This document shows, one piece after another, positions 56,494-64,000 of a DNA stretch of 64,000 nt. Source of the stretch: Fallopia convolvulus (Eukaryota > Streptophyta > Magnoliopsida > Caryophyllales > Polygonaceae); NCBI GenBank assembly GCA_964016875.1, contig OZ024728.1, positions 12,010,272-12,074,271 of the forward strand, given 5' to 3'. Each line of letters opens with the position of its first letter. The stretch's first letter is position 1. The notes beneath the pieces were generated by a model. The model saw only the letters and a program-made list of their open reading frames with translations. It ran no database searches and was not told the origin of the DNA. Position numbers and translations under genes: made by a program.

Positions 56494-56747
56494 TGTAGGT
56501 AAAATCAGGATGAACTCGTGATGAACGCCATGGATATGGTAGAGAAAGCTCTCTAGATTTTGTATTTCACGAGTTAATTTGTACTGGAGAACCGAGAATA
56601 TATACAAGGAGTTAGCCAAACTACGGTCAACTAAAGGTAGCTAACCATAGTTAGTTTTTAACAAACTAAAGCTAGTAGGGTGTTAGTGCGTGCAATGTTA
56701 GTGCCTTGTGTAAAAGGCAAATATGTACAATATTTACACTATGTTCA
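56494..56747 (-). mobile_element. 3' LTR of a Ty1/copia element
   Basis: Read on the minus strand the block begins TGAACATAGTG at 56747 and ends CCTGATTTTACCTACA at 56494. A TATA-like TTGTATATATTC lies inside. A purine-rich tract GAAGAGGGGC directly precedes it (56748-56762), as expected for the polypurine tract. It is about 254 bp, normal for copia LTRs. No second LTR is present, so age cannot be estimated from LTR divergence. Confidence 0.7.
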
Positions 56748-56757
56748 TAGCCCCTCT

Positions 56758-59335
56758 TCAAGTTGGACTTGGGGGTTGGGAGACACGTCCCAACTTGGAC
56801 ACCAAAAACTTGTGTTGTTGCTCTCCAAGAGCTTTTGTAAAGATGTCGGCCAACTGTTGAGAAGAAGGAACAAACTGTGTTTTAATGAATCCTTCTTGAA
56901 CTTTATCTCTCACATAATGGCAGTCAATGTTGAGATGTTTGGTGCACTCATGGAAAATAGGATTTTCAGCAATGTGTTGGGCAACTTTATTATCACAGTG
57001 GAGTGGAATGGGTGTTGGAATAGATATGTTAAGATCATGGAGTACCCCATTCAACCACACAAATTCACTAGAAGTGGTGAACATTGTCATGTATTCTGAT
57101 TCAGTTGAGCTTTTGGACACTGTCTTTTGTTTCTTTGTTTTCCATGAAATTAGAGACTTGCCAAGGAAAATGCAATAACCTGTGAGAGATCTTCCACTGA
57201 AGTTGCAAGCTCCCCAGTCAGCATTTGTATAGCCAGTGAGTTTGTTGTCCAACGCTGCTTGATAGAAGAAACCTAAGTCTAGTGTGCCCCTGAGGTAGCG
57301 AATGACATGCTTGGCTGCGAGAAGGTGTGGCTCCCTTGGTGCACTCATGAATTGACTTAAGTGTTGAGTGGCATAAGAGAGGTCAGGGTGTGTCATATTC
57401 AAGTAAAGTAAGCGGCCTATTAACCTTCTGTATACCTCTGGGTCAGGCAAGAGATCACCTTCATCAATAGATAGTTTTGGAGTTTTTGTCATAGGAAAGA
57501 CAATTGCTTTGCAAGAGAGCATTACAGTGTCCTTCAGAAGGTTTATGATGTATTTCCTTTGGTTTAGAAGTGTGCCTTTTGAGGATCTAGCCACTTCTAT
57601 GCCAAGGAAATATCTTATGTCACACAAGTCCTTAATGGTGAATGCTTTATGCATGGCTTGTTTGGTGGCTTCAATATCTGATTCAGAGTTGCCAGAGAGT
57701 AAGAGATCATCCACATAAACGAGTGCTACTGTAATGTGGTTAGAGGAGCATTTGATAAACATGGAGTAATCCATTTTGGATTGAGTGTATCCCAAGGAAA
57801 GCAGCAACTTGGTAAGTTCCACGTTCCACTACCTTGGAGGCCTGTTTTAAACCATAAATGGACCTCTTTAAACGACAGACTTGATCAGGAAGAGCTTTAG
57901 AATAGCCTTCTGGTGGAAGCATGTACACCTCTTCTTCAAGGTAGCCATGAAGAAAGGCATTGTTAATGTTTAACTGCTTGATGAACCAGTTATTAGTTGT
58001 GGCAACTACTAGCAAGGTCCTGATAGAAGCAAATTTGGCTACAGGGGAGAAAGTGTGTTTAAAATCCTTGCCTTTCACTTGATTGTAGCCTTTAGCTACT
58101 AACCTTGCCTTAAATCTTTCAACTGAACCATCTGGTCGGAATTTGACTTTGTAGACCCATTTGCTACCAATAACCTTGTGATTGGGTGGTAAGTCGACTA
58201 GCTCCCAGGTTCTGTTATGCTCCAGAGCTTGTATCTCAGTGTCCATGGCTTGTTGCCAATTCTTGTCAGTTGTAGCTTGGGAATAAATAACAGGCTCCAA
58301 GAATTGCATGACATTAGACAAAGAAGACATGTATTTTGTAGAATAAGCCTTTAAATTAGAGTTGGCCACTAAGAATGACAAGGACATGGAAGGATCATGA
58401 TGCAAGGTCGGACAAATGAAGTCATTGTATTTAACAGGAGGAATAATGTGTCTTTTTGGTCTAGTAGAAATATTTTGATCAACCTGAATCACATTAGGAG
58501 GAGAAGTTGAATTCAAAGGTGAACTTGAAAGAGAAGGATTTGGTGTATGGAAAGCAGGTGGAACTGGTGAAGATGAGATAAGGGGAGTGTTATCATGTAA
58601 AGGATTTGTGGAATGTGAAACAAGTTGAGGCTGAGCCTGATCTTGATAATCAAAGGCTGGATTTACCAGTGGTAAAGATGGTCTAGATGTATCTGTAAGG
58701 GAGATAGTAGAGGGTTTGGTAGCATAAGGGATAATATCCTCTTTAAAAAGAAATCTCGACTGATAATAAATTTATGACTTTCCAAGTCATACAATTTATA
58801 AGCCTTTTGTTGATAAGGATAACCAACAAGAACACATTTCTTGGCTTTGGGGTCAAACTTATCTGTGTTCTTGTGCAAGGCATAACATAAATAGCCAATG
58901 ACTTTCAATCTGTTGTAGTCTAGTGGTTGCTTTATTAAAATCTCATATGGAATCATATGATCAAGAACTGAAGAAGGCATAATGTTGATCAAATAGTTAG
59001 CAACACGTACACACTCTCCCCAGAATCCTTTTGGAAAGCAAGAATGAAGCATAAGAGCTCTGGCAGTTTCAACCAAGTGACAGTGCTTCCTCTCAACACG
59101 TCCATTTTGTTGAGGATTCCTTGCCACTGACCTCTGGTGAATAATTCCTTTTGAAGCAAAGAGGTCACGACATCTAGAGTTGACATTCTGTGCCATTATC
59201 ACTTCTGATTTGTTTCACTAAAACTGCAAACTGATTCTCCACAAGAACCAAAAAGTTGACAATAACTTAATAGACCTGATCTTTTGAAGCTAGGTAATAT
59301 GTCCATGTAGTCCGACTATAGTCATCTGATAGGCC
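56758..59335 (-). pseudogene. Ty1/copia polyprotein: integrase part, RT and RNase H, truncated
   Basis: Read leftward, 59335-58663 contains the integrase catalytic-core end (DDYSRTTWTYY, SDNGTE, RNPQQNGRVERKH, VLVGYP). Then 58516-57740 is the first half of reverse transcriptase (WELVDLPPNHKVIGSKWVYK, VYMLPPEGYS, SIYGLKQASK). Finally 57822-56758 has the YVDDLLLSG active site, the RNase H motifs (TNADWGACNFSGRSLTGY, KSSTESEY) and KHLNIDCHYVRD. Frame changes separate the parts (near 58680 and 57820) and stops occur at the integrase start. Gag, protease and the rest of integrase are missing; the copy ends at 59325-59335 where the next repeat begins. The product would have reverse-transcribed and integrated the element. 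Confidence 0.92.
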
Positions 59336-62300
59336 AAATCCTACCCCGCAAGTGTATGGAATCGGTTGTAATACCAAGGTATCGAACTCTGGGACTATGT
59401 AGTATTAATTGTATTCGAATCAGTAGACTAAGTCGTAAAAATAAGCAAAGATTGAGTTGTGATTTTAGCTATGAAACTAACTTATGAAAAGTAAATAAGT
59501 AAATATGAGAAAATCAATGGGAGAAAAGTTTCTAAGATCAAGGATCCCCACAACAATGCTTCGGTAGACTATAAAGGATGATTGCACAATCTTAATTATG
59601 ACTTTGTTTGAAGGAAATTGTCTATTGTATCCACTAAATTCTTTCGAATATTAACAGACGTACCTAGACTCAATTAAACATCCACTTTCGTGACTTGCAA
59701 ATTAAAATCTAGACCTTTAAGCACTTAGAATTTAAGATTAAATTGAATCAACATCCGCTTTCGCGACTTGCTAACTCAACCCAACCTTAAGATTTCTATG
59801 ACAACTGTTATTCCATAAGAGAATTCAAAATATTTTCATAATAGAGAAAACTCAGGTTCAAATCCTAGGGTTCCAACAAGAAAAAGTACATTTCAGTTTC
59901 AATTCCCTGTCTAACTACTTATAAAAGTTTTCACCTTTCAGTCTCAAACTTTGGCAAGTTCCCATTGACAAAAGTTACTAAGTCATAGATGATGAGGTAT
60001 TTTTCGTGGTCGTTTATACCTATCAAAGAAACCTAACTTTACCAACTCAGTAGAGCGGCAAGTAAGTGTCGAACCCACAGAGACTCGTGTAAATGTGTTA
60101 TTACTTGTATGCCAAGTAACCTAAAAGGGGGTTTTGGAATGATTATCTATTCTAATATGCAACTATAAAAGTAAATATGAATGCAAAAGATGATTTTGAA
60201 TATATGAGAGACAAACGTGTTCAACTAGTTAAATCCATCATGATATTGATTCGTTGATCATTGATTCTCTTGATTCTCTTCTCACTTGAATAATCTATTG
60301 TGGATAATGACCCTACTAAGGATTAAGATCCAAACTTCATATATAGTTGATAGAACTACCAGTCTAACAACCCTAATTAAATAATAACCTAGAAGACCTT
60401 CTAGATTCAATTAAATAACAGCATGACGATTCAAGTTATCAATAGAAACAAACACTTAGAGCAACCAGACATCCAAGTGACTTGTGAATTTATTCCCTTC
60501 TTCAACCAACTTGTCCAATCGGTACTAAATTGATTAAAGTATACTCTTGATCAAATTAACTCCGACCGGTAATTAATCAGATTCAGTTTTAACTAGAAAT
60601 TCAATCAGGTAGCTAATCTAATAAAACCCTAGTTTAGATTCAATTAAGCACAGGGAATAATTTCTATTCAAGTTTGTTGAGAATCAATCAAACCTCACAA
60701 CTACATACAAATCATGACTTCAACAACTAGCCAAACACAAGGAAATTAGCAATGTATAATTAAAATAAAATCAAACTTACAAAGGTTTCAAAGTCTGCCT
60801 CCAAAGAGAAAAACCCTAGCCTCCAAAAGTTGATCAAAAGTTATGAAAATTAAACTAACATAAAGTATTTATATGTCTACTAAAAATAACCCTCATAAGA
60901 TATATTAAACCCTACAACTCGGAAGATATAAGCCCAAATATCTTAAATCTCGAAGCCCAAAACCAAAACTCGGCCCAAATTCATGTCCGTGTAAAAACCC
61001 TGATTGCGCGGCTTGACACAATTGCGCGGCCGCGCAATATTGCTTCCCCGAGCAATGCTCATTCAGTTGAGATTGCTCGGGATGATTGCTCGGCTTGCAT
61101 CCCGAGCTTTCTCCTTAGCTTCTTCTTGGCTTTTCTTGGTTTGGCTCTTCTCCATCTATGCTCCTAGCATTCCTTAGCTCCCTTGGCTCGTCCACCACCA
61201 CCATGGTCAATCTGTACTCGCCCTACTGTTGCTCTTGAACCTAAAAACCTGTAAAACCGAGCAAACCAGCGCATAATACCCGACAACACAAAAACCTAAA
61301 AACTACATAAAAACTAACCTAAAACTAACTAAAACATATATAAAACATGCATCTAAGCTACTCCTATATGCAAGCTATCAAATTCCCCCATGCTTAACCC
61401 TTGCTTGTCCTCAAGCAAGACATAAATCCAAATCACACCATAGAAATGCAATCATACATCCATCTCAAATCAAACAAGCATTTCACATATAATTAAAAAC
61501 CCGACCAAGACTTCTCAACATGCATTATGACAAGCAACAAGTAAAGACAATTAATCCATTTTAGACCTCACCAAGGTAATTGTGTTTGCACTCCAACTCT
61601 CAAGTGTTTAAGGACGTGTTTCACTCAAAATCAACCATGAAAACTAGACTACCATATGCTTGCATCAGAGTTCTAAATCTCCACCGTTGGGGATCAAACA
61701 CATAACAAAAATCATGAGGTCTTTTTAAGGCTTGTACTGGGGCTAAGGTAAAGAGAAATTTGGAAGGGATAACATTTGGCTTGTGGTGCTAAATCCGGGA
61801 TAAAAGACTAATCCTAAACCCAAACTTTACACTTTACTTCTCATAACACTTTCCAAACTTCCACTCTACCAACTCCTTACATTTACACTTAAGCACTTTG
61901 CTTCTCTTTTTTCTCTTTTATTCTTCTTCAACTCTTTTCTTGCTTTATTAATGAAGACTACTAACAATTTAAGCAATTTTTCTTTTGCTTTTCTTTTGCA
62001 ATCAAACTTTTCATCTTCATTTTTTTTCACTTTGCTCACACAAGAGTTTTATTTCCTCTTTTTCCACCTTTTCTTCCAACTCCCCCATACTTACATCAAA
62101 CTTACACAAAACACAATCACAACCTAAAGTCCTAAATCCCGGATTATGGGTCAAGCTTATTAGGCTAGGAATCATTTTGTGGAGCTGTCAAAAATAGGCT
62201 TAAAGCTCAAAGAAATAGGGGTGTCAAAAACATGGATCTTGTAAGGTAGGAAGGGAAATAATAGGTTATAAGAAACATTGCCTCAATCATTTTAATATCA

Positions 62301-62834
62301 TGCATTCAATCATATAAAGCAGCCTTGAAATAGAGTATTAACGCAAGTTCTAGAGCTAGATAGTCATGGTGATACACTCAAGAAATTTAGAGAACAAATA
62401 ATCATGAAAGGCCAAAAATCTCACAAGGCTAATTTTTGTCTGGAACTTCAGAATAAATCAAATACTCAAGCTAAATACACGCTCCATCCTATAATCAAGG
62501 TAATCAATCAATGATCATGCTCATATCATATCAACTTCAGCATATCATGCAAATCATGGGTTAGGAATTATACTTAGCTTTGAAACACAAGAGGAATCAA
62601 ACAATGGGGAAATAAGAACCTAAATGCAATATTTTTGTATTTTTTTCAAATTTTCTGATTTTTTTTTTCATTTTTCAAATTTTTAATCAATGCATGCAAA
62701 TTTTTTTTAAACATGACCTAAACTAATGCAACTACATGTAATGCAAACAAGTAATTCCCTTCCCCCATGCTTAAAACATACTTTGTCCCCAAAGTATAGT
62801 AAAAAGTAAAGGAAAGAGAAAAACTCACAAAAAC
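59325..62834 (-). repeat. Ty3/gypsy-like non-coding region, copy 2 of dispersed repeat
   Basis: The start (GCAAGTGTATGGAATCGG, then CCAAGGTATCGAACTCTGGG) matches the repeat beginning at 20370, and order and spacing of shared phrases continue to about 61380. A further related phrase (GCAAGTAAGTGTCGAACCC) follows at 60060, implying a nested or duplicated copy. ATTCCCCCATGCTTAACCC and CCTTGCTTGTCCTCAAGCAA at 61385, and CCCCCATGCTTAAAAC at 62763, are typical of the spacer around genes of plant gypsy elements. No frame of gag or pol is visible. Orientation follows from the Athila-like ORF. Confidence 0.55.
61000..61115. repeat. Palindrome cluster: ATTGCGCGG and GCTCGG words
   Basis: ATTGCGCGGCCGCGCAAT (61020-61037) is a perfect 18-bp palindrome. 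It is followed by repeats of TTGCTCGGGATGATTGCTCGG type in both orientations. It sits at the same place of the element as the ACCCGGTCGGGT cluster in copy 1. Confidence 0.8.
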
Positions 62835-63263
62835 CTAGTTGCCTGGCGGGTAGTAGGGCGGAAAATCTGATGGTGGTGGTTGTGGCTGGTACACTGGATG
62901 ATACTCTGGCAGCCAGAACTTGATATCTCCTTCTCCTCTGAAATCAGTGGACAAAGTACTCAGAAACTCCAGTTTTAACCCCTTGAAGGTGGGTTCACAC
63001 AGCTTCAAGAACTCGCCCATATGCAAATATGCCCCTATCTCATTCAACAGATGAGGTATCCCGATCTCATTCATCAGGTTCCAGTCTATGAACCGAGTTG
63101 CTTTCCATTCCCTTTCCTTCAGAAGCTCAAACCGGATTACGTGATTGTTCTTCGTCAGAGTAATCCCAAAAGTCTCTTGGGTGATCTCTCCCACCACAGC
63201 AGGGGGAACTAAAGCAGCTCGGGATGATGAAGCTCCGTCTGTTCTACCTCTCTTGTTACCCAT
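62835..63263 (-). CDS. Athila ORF1-like protein fragment
   Basis: The 142-codon frame opens with a basic MGNKRGRTDG and contains RFIDWNLMNEIGIPHLLNEI and CEPTFKGLKLEFLSTL, the pattern of the plant Athila ORF1 domain (conserved EFL block). The C-terminus is Pro/Tyr/Gln-rich and ends at a stop. The full family protein is several hundred residues longer, so this is a short or truncated copy, or an isolated first exon. It lies between the two CCCCATGCTTAA spacer phrases and runs leftward. The role of ORF1 in Athila elements is not known. Confidence 0.55.
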   Translation of the reverse strand: MGNKRGRTDGASSSRAALVPPAVVGEITQETFGITLTKNNHVIRFELLKEREWKATRFIDWNLMNEIGIPHLLNEIGAYLHMGEFLKLCEPTFKGLKLEFLSTLSTDFRGEGDIKFWLPEYHPVYQPQPPPSDFPPYYPPGN

Positions 63264-63815
63264 GATTTCAGATTTTCAATTAAACCTGCGCAAACACCAC
63301 AAATGAACCAAACAAACGCAATTCCGTTGTCCCAGCAAGGACAACCACAACAATATTTCACAGATAAGCTCTCAAACGCTCTCTTCCCCTACTACCTAGA
63401 AAAATTTAATCAAAATTTATTTAAAATTTAATCAAATTTCTAGGGTAAATTCGGATTACATGCAAAGCTCAAATAAAACACGAATCTAGGCTAGAATCAT
63501 GCAATAAACAAACTTTTGTAAAGGACTTAAGCCTAAATCCGAGCCTAAAGGGATAAATTTCGGGTTTTTAGAACAAAACCTAGGTTTAGATTTAATCTAC
63601 TAAAACCGAAATTTAGAGGGAAATTTGAGAAATCTTACTTGAATTCCGCTTGATTTGGAGTTCCTTGCTTGATTTTGGTTGAAAATCCGTGTTGAAAGGG
63701 CTTGAATGGAGCTTGAGATGATGAGCTTCAATGGAGTTTTTAGAGAGGATAGATGAGGGAGGCGTACGAATGAGAGGAAGAAGAAGGGGGCTCAATTTTT
63801 TTTATTTAAGTTCGC
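63264..63815. other. Upstream part of the Athila-like region, no gene
   Basis: AT-rich leader without a convincing frame. The short ORFs 63021-63212 and 63613-63795 are not supported. Confidence 0.4.
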
Positions 63816-64000
63816 TGAAGACGGCCGATTGCGCGGGATCGGCCAGAATTGCGCGACCGTGCTTTTGCGATCCCGCGCAATTGCCTTTCAGTTGCGATTG
63901 CGCGGCTTTGGGGCTAGTATTGCGCGGCCGCGCATTTAGCAGCCCAAGCCGCGCAATCTCTTCTGAGCTTGCATTGCTCGGGTTAGCTTCAGATCTCTTG
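63816..64000. repeat. Second TTGCGCGG palindrome cluster, at the window edge
   Basis: Words such as ATTGCGCGG, CGCGCAATTGC and TATTGCGCGGCCGCGCAT recur on both strands, and GCATTGCTCGGG follows at 63972. The cluster is the same in type as that at 61.0-61.1 kb and runs into the window end. Confidence 0.75.

Overview
The window is nuclear plant DNA, almost certainly from a eudicot. Genes have GT-AG introns, TTTAGGG-type telomere-like runs recur, and three typical plant genes are intact: chloroplast cpSRP43, an L-type lectin receptor kinase and a COBRA-like protein. An early-nodulin-like phytocyanin gene is also complete. Apart from one GC-rich exon the sequence is AT-rich, and most of it consists of transposable elements in several stages of decay. 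I read splice sites, repeat ends and frames by eye; no search was run.

Layout. 1-2.2 kb: repeats, a perfect 49-bp inverted repeat and an anonymous reading-frame tail. 2.4-5.75 kb (minus): a FAR1/Mutator-type transposase fused to an OTU-like protease domain, broken by stop codons. 6.27-13.73 kb: three Helitron-like elements. One of them (7811-13013) is split by a 4.68-kb Mutator-like insertion (8048-12730) with a 9-bp target duplication, which carries spliceable exons of a protein disulfide isomerase gene, a tRNA-like sequence and a 2.1-kb array of TGATGACA motifs. 14.9-16.4 kb: decayed LINE and a Stowaway MITE. 16.745-20.346 kb: a hAT element with terminal repeats, an 8-bp target duplication and a frameshifted transposase. 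20.4-23.2 kb: dispersed repeats.

The gene-bearing core is 23.2-35 kb: cpSRP43/CAO (23260-24363, +), LecRK-S.7-like kinase (27593-29934, +), early-nodulin-like phytocyanin (30781-31451, +) and a six-exon COBRA-like gene (32105-34908, -). LTR-type and LINE relics lie between CAO and the kinase gene. A young 5'-truncated LINE with a 17-bp target duplication follows (35710-37855).

38.9-42.5 kb: a damaged FAR1-related transposase gene converges on a small GRF zinc-finger gene. 44.2-46.35 kb: a satellite-like array of 39-bp units with a 288-bp higher-order period that includes telomere-like blocks. 47.4 kb: an orphan ORF behind a TATA box. 49.0-52.3 kb: a probable 3.3-kb LTR. 53.2 kb: a zf-XS domain ORF. 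55.5 kb: a hAT-type MITE with a perfect 8-bp duplication. 56.5-59.3 kb (-): a truncated Ty1/copia element with its 3' LTR. 59.3-64 kb: a Ty3/gypsy-like non-coding repeat with an Athila-ORF1-like reading frame and clusters of short CpG-rich palindromes.

The host genes do not form a visible pathway. The clearest stories are mobile-element biology: nested insertion, capture of a host gene, and satellite formation around telomere-like repeats.
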